A stretch of DNA of 64,000 nucleotides, from positions 6,262,001-6,326,000 of the forward strand of contig BSBM01000186.1 of the NCBI GenBank assembly GCA_027924585.1, given 5' to 3'. Both the position numbers and the translations under genes were made by a program. The stretch comes from Larix kaempferi (taxonomy: Eukaryota > Streptophyta > Pinopsida > Pinales > Pinaceae). The notes below the pieces were generated by a model. That model saw only the letters and a program-made list of their open reading frames with translations, ran no database searches and was not told where the DNA came from. Below are positions 1 through 9,329 of the stretch, one piece after another (the first letter of the stretch is position 1; every line of letters starts with the position of its first letter).

Positions 1-420
1 AAGTTGGTGCCTACTTGGAGGTTAGCATGGAGCATGACATGCTTAGAAAACATTATTAAAATGATGACCTATGCCACCTTTTACCATGTTCAATAGAGTG
101 CAAACTGCTTGGCTGACGTGCTTACAAACTAGGGTGCTAGTTGCAGTAATGAGGGATGGGGTGGCGATGCCCTCAACATGCCAATGAGCACATGTCGAGT
201 TAGAGGTCTTCAAATTGTTGAAAGGGACATGTGTTCGATGGGCAAGGTTGCTGGAAGTCCTTTGACGTAATGTGAAGTGATGGTTTTTAATAGATGGGAT
301 ACTCGGGACGGCAGAAGTTATGAGTGATCTTTTGTGACTCCTTCAGGATATTTAACTACATGTCCTTCCCCCTATGAGTTTTCTAGGAGGACATTGATGA
401 TTTGAGATCTGAAGTGTGGG

Positions 421-1284
421 ATGGAGATTGGTAATCTATTCCCCACGATTTGGATGAAGGTTGCTGATCAAAGTGATGATGTTATGATGTTTTCCAAGGA
501 TGAAGAGCATTATTGCAGAGCTGGGACAATTATGGGGAATTTAATGGTGGTTAGTGGCGAAGGGCCTTTAAATTACCTCTATTGGGTTGTCTCTCGACAC
601 TTCTGTGACTTTTCTGAGAAGGAGTGTGTCTTGTTGAGTTTATTTGTGTTTTCCTGTGGTGGTGAGAGTGAGCATTTATCTGTGGAGAGAATGCCTTTGA
701 GGGGTCGCCCTGATCGTAGAGGTTAGAGTATCTAGGGTGAACCTAGTAATCCTTCCCGGGATGTTGAACCCGTAACTGCCGCTAGTCGGTAGCAGTGGCG
801 AGCGGCCACGACCGCGGTGTTTTTTCGTCGTCTTTTTCCTGAGCAACTGCAAAGGGATTTAAAGCAGATGGAAGGCCATTTATGGAGGATGGTGGGAGAA
901 CAAGAACTGCCACCTGATTCAGTGGCTATGGTGGACTAGATCAATGATCCAGGTCACACCAGAGGATGTATGGCTCTTTATAATAGAGTGGTGGTCACGC
1001 TCTGGGTCACCAAAACTCTCATTGCTCAGACACAGGCGGCTCAGGTGGACAATCTGGGGGAGTCCCAATGACTGAAAAAACTGGAGGAGAACTGTAAGGA
1101 GCATGCGGATGAGACCCATTGGATACATATGAAGCTGGATTCCATTGCCGGGGAATTGGGTATATCTTTCTTAACTCGCCCCAAGAAAGTTGATAATCCA
1201 AAGGTTATTGATCTCCGGGGCAAGGCTGGTGAGATGGATGACACGCCGGTCATTAACATTGAAGATGATCAGGGACCTGTGTGA
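421..1284 (+). pseudogene. Decayed coding frame of unknown family
   Basis: One reading frame runs through this interval, interrupted by five stops (724, 733, 790, 937 TAG and 1069 TGA). No frameshift is needed between 421 and the terminal TGA at 1282. The second half (from about 841) is rich in charged residues and leucine and looks like a coiled coil: it begins EQLQRDLKQMEGHLWRMV and ends with an acidic tail (NIEDDQGPV). The sequence before 421 does not continue cleanly, so the N terminus is missing or frameshifted. I do not recognise the family. Because an A-tailed 3' sequence follows directly, it may be the end of a retroposed transcript or the ORF of a non-LTR element. The coding call rests on the continuity of the frame and is moderate. 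Confidence 0.4.
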
Positions 1285-1821
1285 TGACTCTATGGATGTG
1301 CCGATGAGCTGGGTCGCCTTAATACTACTTTAGTTCCTGAAGAATATGTTCCGTCCTGATGCTGGTGGCGACTCTTGATGTTTTGGTGGTGTTTAGACCT
1401 TTGTCTGGGTTTTGTAAGTGGACATACGACTGGCTTTTGCTTTAGCCCCTACTTTGTTAGTCTGTTTTGGCTTCTATTTAGAGTCTTACGGATTATGGGT
1501 ATGGGATTACCTCTTGGGAAGGCATGTTATCTCAGCGTACTTCAGTGTATTGGGTTTTGTAATGCCTTCTCTCTTGGCTTACTTTGTTTTCAGTCTATTA
1601 ATAGCTTCCTGTAGATGATTTATCGATGGTCTCATCCTTTTAGCTATGTTCTGGATTGTAATACTTGATCTCTGGTTTTGTGTATGGTCTTATGTTGATC
1701 AGAAGAGTTTAGATCGCTGTGGTGGCTACTTAAGCACCATGACTATTGTAAAGATGTATATTGTAACTTTGGTCTCACTATTAATAGAATGATGCTTTTT
1801 TTTTTTGCTTAAAAAAAAAAA
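1285..1821 (+). other. 3' UTR-like tail ending in T-run and A-run
   Basis: T/G-rich sequence without a coding signal follows the stop at 1284. It ends in a run of 11 T (1796-1806), GCTT, and then 11 A (1811-1821), after which ordinary AT-rich DNA resumes. A 3' UTR closing on poly(A) is what a LINE or processed pseudogene leaves at its 3' end. I found no target-site duplication because the 5' end is not defined. Confidence 0.35.
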
Positions 1822-3236
1822 TTTGATGTTGTAAACATATATTTATAATAAAAAATCTATGAAAAGAAATTTATCAACATGGTTACACCAAAATAATATA
1901 TCAAATCGACATTACATTTGATCTACTAATTCCTTTTCTCTAGATTTATTTTAGGAGGTAAAATGCTTTCTCTTTTATATGAAAGCTATACACCTACTAA
2001 AATTTTATTTTTGAACTTTTTGTATAAAAGAGCATCATCCAAATCACAAAATCTAATTTAACAAAGTGAAATTCCAAAAATTAGAAAATAAAATAAAGTT
2101 GGAAAAAAATGAATTAAAAGATTTTTTTAAGTCAAGATCATATTTTACAATAATCTAGATAAACAAGTGAGATCGCCACCAAAGCTATTTAGGACTTCCA
2201 TTTGATGAAATGTTTGATAAAATAAAAAACAATTGAAAAATAACCTAAGTGTAACTCTAAGAAACTATATATTTATTTAGTTGTGTACATGATTGAAATT
2301 TAAATATTATATTTCATTTTGACATTAATCTTAATGTTATTTTCCATCATGGTAAAAAAGATAAATGTTTACCAAAATACACTTCAAATATTAAAAAAAG
2401 ATTTTAACAAGGATTTTTTTTTAATGGATGATTGTTTTATAAAATATCTTATGTTACTTTGGTGCTTCTCATGAGGTTTGATTGTGTGCCTTCATTAGAA
2501 CCTCCTCTAAAAAGAAGAAGGGAGAGATGGTTCCACATAACCCTCAAGTAATTGTTGTTTCCCTTGTATTGGATATTATACCGATATAATGTGCCATTCA
2601 TTTATGTGAGTGTATATTCTCATGCATTTATGTTGTTGTTATTACCACTATACTATAATTATATACTAAAATCTATTATCAAAACAATATAATTTAATTA
2701 TCAAGACAATATCTCTATCACCTTTGGAGCTTCACACTTGATAGATATTAATTTTATTACAAAATAAATCTTCATTTAATTACAAACAGTTTGTGATTGT
2801 TTTATTAGGCCTAAAAAATAATATCCATTAATTATTTTTATTTGATTTATTACATATGTAATGAACTATTTAAACATAATTAGTTTTGATATAAACATAA
2901 AAAGTTCATTTTATCAACATACGTGAAAACTAATTACCAAACTTTCATCATAATTTATATCTAAAATGGACAAAAGGTGTCATTTTATTTGGTTTCCATA
3001 CTCAAAATTTTGTCACGAAAGTCAATTTATCTATTTACAGTAAAATGACTTATTATTAATTCTCTTGATAATGTACATAGGAATAAACAAAAGTTAAAAT
3101 GTGCCACCTCATAAATATATCAATAAACTTTTGCTTGACTTTTGTAGGAATTCATTTTCTTAAACACAAGGTTATAAAATTGTGGCCATCAAGTTTTGTT
3201 TTATTCAACGTACAAATAAATGGTTACATCATAACT
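1822..3236. other. AT-rich intergenic DNA
   Basis: No frame of useful length, no LTR termini and no tandem repeat stand out. I see nothing I can name in this stretch. Confidence 0.6.
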
Positions 3237-3657
3237 GCGGCCACATTACTTATCTGAGATGCCCGGGAGACTTTATTTTTGATTCGTATAATGAGATTTC
3301 AAATTCCTTTCAGAGAATGGAATACCATGCGATCTAATATGAACGCTAATTTTGTTTTGACAGGTCTATATTTCGAGATGACGCTCCAGGTAAAGAAGGA
3401 TTTATTAATGCCACGTAATTTTTGTCTTTTGTGTATTAAAAAAAATTATGTAAATGGAGAGTTGTCCATGTCAATCAGAAAAGCATCCTCACTACTCCTC
3501 CGCGTTGTATGTAGATGGAGAGTTGGCCATGTCAATCAGAAAAACATCCTGAGTAGCCGTTATGAAAACGGCATTCTTATCCAAAAAAGCAATGTAAAAA
3601 TTCTTTAATGGAATGGGATCCTAAGGTGACTGTACAGTTTGAAATTCAAATTGTTAG

Positions 3658-3662
3658 GTTAG
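3658..3662. other. Target-site duplication, left (GTTAG)
   Basis: GTTAG lies immediately before the TG of the 5' LTR and again immediately after the CA of the 3' LTR (6857-6861). Five bases is the usual duplication made by LTR-retrotransposon integrases. Confidence 0.9.
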
Positions 3663-3921
3663 TGTTGGAATAAACAATTCCAACCTTCAAGGTGAGCCCA
3701 CGTGACTTGTCAATGAAGTAGGTAGTGAATTAAATAGGGTAGTTGAAGTTAGATTAGTTTCTAGAAGAGGCTTCCCGCCCTCTCTTTGGAATCATCCAGA
3801 AGCTGTATACTAGTGTATATGTAATATATTTTCTCATTTTTTAATATATAGATTGCTGAGCGGTAGAGCTCTGTTCTCAGCTTCCTCTGAAACGATTCTG
3901 GCTCCCCCTGATACTCTAACA
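3663..3921 (+). repeat. 5' LTR of the TR-GAG element
   Basis: 259 bp, with TG and CA ends, matching 6598-6856 except at five positions. AT-rich runs near 3827-3853 (TATATGTAATATATT and TTTTTTAATATATA) are the only TATA-like candidates. The first 22 bases contain a small self-inverse repeat, GTTGGAAT and ATTCCAAC. Confidence 0.92.
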
Positions 3922-3933
3922 TGGTATCAGAGC
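3922..3933 (+). other. Primer-binding site TGGTATCAGAGC
   Basis: Begins with no gap after the LTR. TGGTATCAGAGC is the standard plant primer site complementary to the 3' end of initiator tRNA-Met, typical of Ty1/copia and chromovirus elements. Confidence 0.92.
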
Positions 3934-5142
3934 CTGCGAGTAAAGATCCTCATTCACCTGCCCCGTGAAGGATTTCGTCGCTGGGTTTTGTTGAATCGAT
4001 TGGAGCCTTCCCTCATGTAGGGTAGAGCTCTTTGTCTGGTAGAAGGAGCCGTCTGTATGTGTTAGCCGAAACCCGAGAGCAGTAGACGTAGGTGGATTTG
4101 CAAAGGAGTTTGCCGTCAGTTGAGAAGGCGGCTGAATAAGCTTTTGGAGCTGCTGGTTTATTTTCCTCTGTGGTAGGCGCTAAGGAAGCAGCCGTCAAAG
4201 GTTAAAGGAGCTGTTGTTTATTGAAGGAAGGTGCGCAAGAAAGGAAGTACAGCAAATATGCAGAAGCCTTGAAGAGGTCGTGGATGATAAGAATAGGACA
4301 GGGCCATAGCCCATACATAGTTTTTGTTTTGTTGAGAAGAAGAAATCCCTTGCGACCATCATCTGGTGCTGGGTTAGTCGGTGTTGCCGCGAATAGATGC
4401 AGCCATCTTTGCAGAGACCCTCGTTGTTGGTCATCCTCTTTTACCCAAGGTGTTGAAGCATTTCTATTCATAGCTACAGCGCGAGGTAGTTTCTCTAGCG
4501 TGTATGAGGGAAACCCTTTGTGGTTGTTGAAGAAGTCTTCAAGTTTCGGATTCTGCTGATGATTGTTGAGCTACACTTCCTCACAGTGTCTAAAAGGTAA
4601 ACCTCTGCCGTGTTGCTGATGGGTTTTATGATTTTTGTTGAATGTGAAGTCTAGATTCTCCAATGTCTCGGACTTAATGAAGTGCTGTTGCACTGTTTCT
4701 GTTATGCTCTGTTTCTTGGGGTTCCTATTTCTCCTCTGTCCCCTTCATTTGGGGTTAGTTGAAGCCTATAGCCGCTTGTTTCCTCTGTATCCTGGTGAAG
4801 GGAACCATATGCGTTGGGTTTATGAAAGAGTTGTAACTCTGTTTTGTCTAATTCTGCATCTATGTTGAGCCCGACAGCTTGTAAGAGTCCACATTTGAAT
4901 CCTTTTTCTACTGCTGGACATGGTTTCTAATGTTGTCTGTGCACCTATGAGTCATATTGATTATGTGTCGAAAGTGCAGCATTTGATTTTTTGAAGAGGA
5001 CAGTTCCGTGAATTAAAAAGAACAACCCAGTTGAACAGTCCCGTGAGAAGGAACACTCTGTTTAGCAAAGACAGGGGGAGCTAGGACTGTAATTAAAAGG
5101 AACAACATAGTAAAGACATTCAGTCACAACCACAGAGCAAAA
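3934..5142 (+). other. Untranslated leader of the TR-GAG element
   Basis: About 1.2 kb between primer site and gag-like frame. Frames here are short and start or end without conserved content. By position it would hold the dimerisation and packaging signals of the element RNA, but I see no motif that proves it. Confidence 0.5.
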
Positions 5143-6198
5143 ATGGGTAGAAAGTCCAGGCCTAGACAAGCCAAGAAGAAAGAAAATCAGTGGAGCAGAG
5201 TGGATCTGCCATCACCTCCACAGTTTAATGGCACGAATTTTTCCATGTGGAAAAGTAGAATGAGGGTATATCTATGGTATGTAGATACACATGTTGAATT
5301 AAATGATGAAGCCAAAGATGCTTTGGCATTGCATCTCATCCAACTAGCTGTGGATGACAGTTTGATGCAAATGATTACAGTAGCAAAGACTTCTAAGGAA
5401 GCACGGTGCATTCTAGAGGAAGAATGCAGTGAAAGGGGGAGCAGCCATAAAGAAACAGCTGTAGTTGTGGTTCAAGTTGAAGCTGAGAAGAAGCTTGAAG
5501 TCTCTGTCAGTCAAACAGAGCACAAGAAGTTTGAAATGAGTGAATCCCACATTGCAGTCAAGCATGTGGATGTTGTTGAGGATGAAAAGGAAGCTGCCAT
5601 AGTAGCAGCAGAGAGTGTGGAAGCAACCCAAGAAGGCACAGGCCAGCCAAGTGAGGTTGAATGTGATGAAGAGAAGCTCATGAAGAGCAAGCCCAAGAGG
5701 GTGGAAGTTTGTGAGTTTGCAAGTATAAACAACAATCAGCGTGCAATTGACAGCCATGAAGAGCGGAAAGCTCAAGAAAAATATGATGAGGAGATTCTCT
5801 CAGAGGAAGAATTGCTGATTTTGAAGGATGAAATCAGCTTGATTGATGAATTATTGAATGGAAAAACAGCTAAGAAAGAGATTTCAGCTGAAAACAACAA
5901 TGTGTATGTTGAAAATAAAATTGAAAAAGACAACAGTATTGCTGCAAACAAGGATGAAGAGGACAGCAGCATGAAAGCTGCAAAGATGAGTGAAGAAGGC
6001 AGGCATGTAGCTGCAAAAGATGAAGAAAAGGGTGACAGTTTTGCTACAGCAGTTGAGCCAGCTGAAAATGAGGAGATGGATGAACAGGATGAAGGATGTG
6101 AAGATGAAAAGCCAATTGAAGAGATCTTTGAGAAATGGAGTCCTGAAGAGATAAGGTACTATTATGAGCTTATGTGGCAGCAAGCCACAGATTCATAG
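5143..6198 (+). CDS. Gag-like protein of the TR-GAG element, 351 aa
   Basis: The first 20 residues are basic (MGRKSRPRQAKKKENQWSR). Residues about 25-95 resemble the N-terminal domain of Ty1/copia Gag (DUF4219/UBN2 type): PQFNGTNFSMWKSRMRVYL, then ALALHLIQLAVDDSLMQMI and TSKEARCILEEE. The usual middle and C terminus are replaced by about 250 residues rich in Glu, Lys and Asp, with many EE, DE and KK pairs, that look coiled or disordered. No CCHC zinc knuckle is present, so RNA binding would depend on the basic ends. The frame ends at an amber codon but continues in the same phase for 94 more codons (see 6211-6480), so the original product may have been about 445 residues. The ATG at 5143 is chosen as the first in frame after the leader. 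The open frame suggests recent activity or selection in trans. Confidence 0.7.
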   Translation: MGRKSRPRQAKKKENQWSRVDLPSPPQFNGTNFSMWKSRMRVYLWYVDTHVELNDEAKDALALHLIQLAVDDSLMQMITVAKTSKEARCILEEECSERGSSHKETAVVVVQVEAEKKLEVSVSQTEHKKFEMSESHIAVKHVDVVEDEKEAAIVAAESVEATQEGTGQPSEVECDEEKLMKSKPKRVEVCEFASINNNQRAIDSHEERKAQEKYDEEILSEEELLILKDEISLIDELLNGKTAKKEISAENNNVYVENKIEKDNSIAANKDEEDSSMKAAKMSEEGRHVAAKDEEKGDSFATAVEPAENEEMDEQDEGCEDEKPIEEIFEKWSPEEIRYYYELMWQQATDS

Positions 6199-6210
6199 GT
6201 TGTTGAAAAT

Positions 6211-6480
6211 ATGAAACCTGAAGATAGCATGTGGGAACATCATATGATGAAAGCAACTCTGAATTTCATTGAAGGTGAGGAGACATGGCAGAATGCCATT
6301 GGCAAGTTCGATGACATAGATGGAAGAATGAGACCAAAAGAGCTTGAAGAAATACGGAAGAAGAAGGTGAGAAAGAAGAAGAAAACGAGAAGGATCGTGG
6401 AGTACAAGGTCTGGAGCAAATGGAAGAAAAAGGCTGGTGAAGGTAAAACAAATTTTGACTTGTTTTGTGACTGTATGTAA
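6211..6480 (+). CDS. In-frame basic C-terminal extension of the gag-like frame
   Basis: This 89-codon stretch is in the same phase as the gag-like frame, separated only by TAG (6196-6198) and four sense codons. It is strongly basic in the middle (RKKKVRKKKKTRR), contains several Trp residues (for example VWSKWKKKAG), and ends at TAA 6478. A basic tail could supply the nucleic-acid binding that the missing zinc knuckle normally gives. It could be a separate short ORF, the C terminus of a protein cut by one mutation, or an amber-readthrough product. The first mutation explanation is simplest. Confidence 0.5.
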   Translation: MKPEDSMWEHHMMKATLNFIEGEETWQNAIGKFDDIDGRMRPKELEEIRKKKVRKKKKTRRIVEYKVWSKWKKKAGEGKTNFDLFCDCM

Positions 6481-6578
6481 GCCTGGCTGAGACTTAGACC
6501 AGCAGGCATAAATTTGAACTATCGTAAGCCCACAGAGTCATTGATTATATGCTTAGCATTTTGTATGTAGATGTTTAC

Positions 6579-6620
6579 GGTCAGAATTGCGGGGGAGTGT
6601 TGGAATAAACAATTCTGACC
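6579..6620 (+). promoter_or_regulatory. Hairpin spanning the polypurine tract and LTR start
   Basis: GGTCAGAATTG (6579-6589) and CAATTCTGACC (6610-6620) are perfect 11-base inverted arms. The 20-base loop contains the purine run CGGGGGAG (polypurine tract, ending at 6597) and the first 12 bases of the 3' LTR. A perfect stem around the plus-strand priming site is unlikely to be ordinary background, but a role is inference. Confidence 0.6.
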
Positions 6621-6856
6621 TTCAAGGTGAGCCCACGTGACTTGTCAATGAAGTAGGTAGTGAATTAAATAGGGTAGTTGAAGTTAGATTAGTTTCTAGA
6701 AGAGGCTTCCCGCCCTCTCTTTGGAATCATCCAGAAGCTGTATACTAGTGTATATGTAATATATTTTCTCATTTTTTAATATATATATTGCTAAGCGGTA
6801 GAGCTCTGTTCTTAGCTTCCTCTGAAACGATTCTGGCTCCCCCTGATACTCTAACA
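6598..6856 (+). repeat. 3' LTR of the TR-GAG element
   Basis: 259 bp, matching 3663-3921 with five differences. Two are adjacent (CA in the 5' LTR, TG here), as expected if one ancestral CpG lost its methylated C on opposite strands in the two copies. The purine run GGGGGAG sits directly upstream. Confidence 0.92.
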
Positions 6857-6861
6857 GTTAG
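6857..6861. other. Target-site duplication, right (GTTAG)
   Basis: Exact repeat of 3658-3662, directly after the CTCTAACA end of the 3' LTR. Confidence 0.9.
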
Positions 6862-8116
6862 TTCAAATTTCTTTGAAACTCTTATTATTGTTATTGTTAT
6901 TGCCTTTAGGATCTAGCAAATTTGGAAGTCTCCATGGACGCAGCTACTGTTGGAGAGAGGAGGCTACGGTTTCTGTGCTCGCAGCTCGAGATGGTGCTCT
7001 ACCCCTCACACTTGCATGCTGATTCGGTTTCATCAATGAAAATTCAACTCTGTGCAGGAAAGAAGCTTGATCATAGAGCAAGTAGTCCAGTGGACAACTT
7101 CTCTGTGGACAACCTGTTATCATTATTGCCTTTCAGATTCATATTTGTTGTTATATTGTTTGAAAAAACCCGTTAATGGATTTCATATATGTTATTTGGT
7201 TTATTGATTTTGTGCAGTGATTAATCGGTATTCGTCCAATATGTTTGAGAAGTACTGCACAACGTGTGCCATTTTTTCATATGGTTGGCCGATCGTACGA
7301 AAGGGACTTGACTCGATTTCATGTTAGATTAAATTAATAGATTATTTTGTTCTGATTATTTTGATAGCTTTATTTTAAAAATATAGTTTACATAACTCTG
7401 TACAAGAAAACACATAAAAGAAATGCATTAGATTATTTGCTATAAATACTTTTAAAGTGCGTTTTTAATGGAAATCTTATATCTATTAAGTCCGTTATGA
7501 TGGAAATTGAGAAGGAATATTAAATCTAATTAGCTCTCTTCACATAATTGGGTTTAAGCTCAAATCCCACCTACCACTGAGCCTCACCAATAGAGGCTCA
7601 TATCTTCTCATTTTTATAATTACATAGAACTAACATTGGGAGGATATTGAATTTTCAAAGAAAATCCATTGAGGAGGGAAGAATTGTTATGTTTCCTAAA
7701 CAAATTGTTGTAAGAAAAACGGAGCAATGGACAAGGTGAATCCCTTGTGGCCAGTATTTATTTGAGCTTTCCTGCCCACTGTGGCCAGTACGCTTTCCCA
7801 TTGTTGTGTCTTGTTCGCTAGTTCATTGACTGAGGTTGAGCTGCCTTTCAGCTGTGCAATCGTGTGTTGCGTTACGCCATGCCAAGCGTTCTGAATCTGC
7901 CTTACTGGCATTCTCTTCTCTATGTCTTGACTTTATTAAATGAAAAAGCAAATGAATGACAGTATTTTTTCTACTCAACATTGTGATTTACATAATTTTT
8001 TATTTCTGATTTTCATAAATTTTTGTTTCTATCCGTGTGTAGAATTAAATTATTTATTTAAGTATATTTTTACGGGATGTAAAAATTTTCATGATAATAT
8101 CTGTGATCTGGCATTT

Positions 8117-8248
8117 TGTCAATACTATTCCTGTAGTAGTGTTCACATTTTGTCTCTTTTATTCTGTTTAAATATATCACATTGTCAATACTATTCCTGT
8201 CGTAGTGTTCACATTTTGTATCTCTTTTATTCTGTCTAAATATATCAC
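8117..8248. repeat. 66-bp tandem duplication
   Basis: Two head-to-tail copies, 8117-8182 and 8183-8248, each starting TGTCAATACTATTCCTGT. They differ at only a few positions, so the duplication is fairly recent. Confidence 0.85.
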
Positions 8249-8793
8249 AAATTCTTTAACTATTTGTTTAAATTTTTATAGGCTTATTTTGCACACTTCT
8301 ACACTTTTTTTCATTCATATTTTTAGATAAAGAAAATTGTTAGATAAAGAAAATCGTATGATATTCTTTAAAATATTTAATTCAATTTTATTTTATAAAA
8401 ATATTTTAATTTTAGGAAAATCCTATGATATTCTGTAAAATATTTTTATTTTATATATATATATGGCGAAGGTGATTATTGCCCTAAATTAGGGTTGGTA
8501 GTAGATAGTCCTCTTCAATATAAAACACTACGATTTTAGGATCCTTATACATTAAGTACATTTCAAACCAAAAATATAGGGTCACGCACCTATTTTATTT
8601 TTTAAACAATTTTCTAGTTTATTATTTTGTAGTTAATTTAGGCTTCTTTGTCTTGTAATATGATATATCCATTTTTAAAGTAACACTTTATTTTTTATCC
8701 TTTTTAACTTTTATTAAATTATTCGAGATGCTAAATGTAGAAATGAATAATTAAAGATTAATTTTCGCATACCTTTTATTCTATGATTTTGTC

Positions 8794-9084
8794 TTTTTTA
8801 GGTTAGACACGAAATAGAGTAATGATTAGAATGCGAGTAGTGTTATTGATTTAATTTTTATTTAAAAATATATTTTATTCGAGAACTTAGTTATCTTGAA
8901 ATCTCTCTTTATTATATTATTAGAATTTATTTAGTTTTTGTTTTTTAAGTTAGATATATGATGAGAAATAGAGTGATGATTAGAATGAGAATAGTATTAT
9001 TTTTTCTAATTTTTATTTTAATTTTTTTTTGAAAGAATTAATTCTTTTGAAATCTCTTTATTATATTCTTGGAATTTATTTAGT
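8794..9084. repeat. About 147-bp diverged tandem duplication
   Basis: Copy 1 starts near 8794 and copy 2 near 8941. Both contain a GTTAGA start, GAAATAGAGT and GATGATTAGAATG-like words in the same order, and end near GAATTTATTTAGTT. The copies are clearly older than the 66-bp pair upstream. Confidence 0.65.
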
Positions 9085-9329
9085 TGATGGATATTGTTAG
9101 TCAATTATTATTTATGGATGTAATATTTAAGACAATGGATTGTAAAATATAAATATGTAGTTTTTTAATATATGCTTTAACGAAAATATTACTAATAGAT
9201 GCACATGTAAAGTATATTAAAATTGTGAGGAGTATATTATTTTTCTTTCTTTCTTATAGTGTTATTTATTTATATTATTATAATATAGTACTTTGATATA
9301 TTTTTATTGCGATGGATGTTATAGCGGGG

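Larger units (their letters stand above)
3663..6856 (+). mobile_element. Non-autonomous LTR retrotransposon (TR-GAG type)
   Basis: This 3194-bp element has every structural part: 259-bp LTRs starting TGTTGGAATAAAC and ending CTCTAACA, a primer-binding site directly after the 5' LTR, a purine tract directly before the 3' LTR and GTTAG duplications outside. The LTRs differ at 5 of 259 sites, about 2%. The interior holds a roughly 1.2-kb leader and one gag-like frame. There is no protease, integrase, reverse transcriptase or RNase H, and no space for them, so it must be mobilised in trans. The primer site and Gag N terminus are Ty1/copia-like. The paralogous locus near 31946 keeps the uninterrupted target. 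The architecture fits the published class of terminal-repeat elements carrying only a gag domain. Confidence 0.9.
3237..7650 (+). repeat. Dispersed repeat, copy A (split by an LTR element)
   Basis: The flanks of the LTR element at 3663-6856 match, in order, a second copy at 31515-33447. The shared left end begins GCGGCCACATTACTTATC and the shared right end reads GGAGGATATTGA. Without the insert, copy A is about 1.2 kb. Copy B is about 1.9 kb because it carries roughly 0.6 kb of extra sequence in the middle (near 32095-32770). Outside these ends the two loci diverge at once. No terminal inverted repeat was seen. A short frame starting ATGGACGCAGCTACTG at 6933 is shared at its start with copy B but diverges after about 20 codons, so coding is unproven. 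Confidence 0.75.
7651..9329. other. AT-rich DNA between dispersed repeat and purine tract
   Basis: Strongly AT-rich with two local tandem duplications (listed separately). The counterpart next to copy B lacks this stretch: there the purine tract follows the dispersed repeat directly. A short minus-strand frame near 7696-7911 has ordinary protein-like composition, but no known domain and no partner exon. Confidence 0.5.

Noticed and set aside
1375-1618. Hydrophobic 66-79 codon frames resembling membrane segments
   Set aside because: Two overlapping phases in T/G-rich 3' UTR-like sequence; hydrophobicity follows from T-rich codons.
5187-6183. Minus-strand open frames opposite the gag-like frame, some with hydrophobic runs
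   Set aside because: They mirror the GAA/GAG/AAG-rich coding strand, which reads as Phe, Leu and Ser in reverse. They are shadows.
7696-7911. 71-codon minus-strand frame with protein-like composition (MPVRQIQNAWHGVTQHTIAQ)
   Set aside because: No recognised domain, no splice partners seen and nothing comparable in copy B; too little to call a gene.
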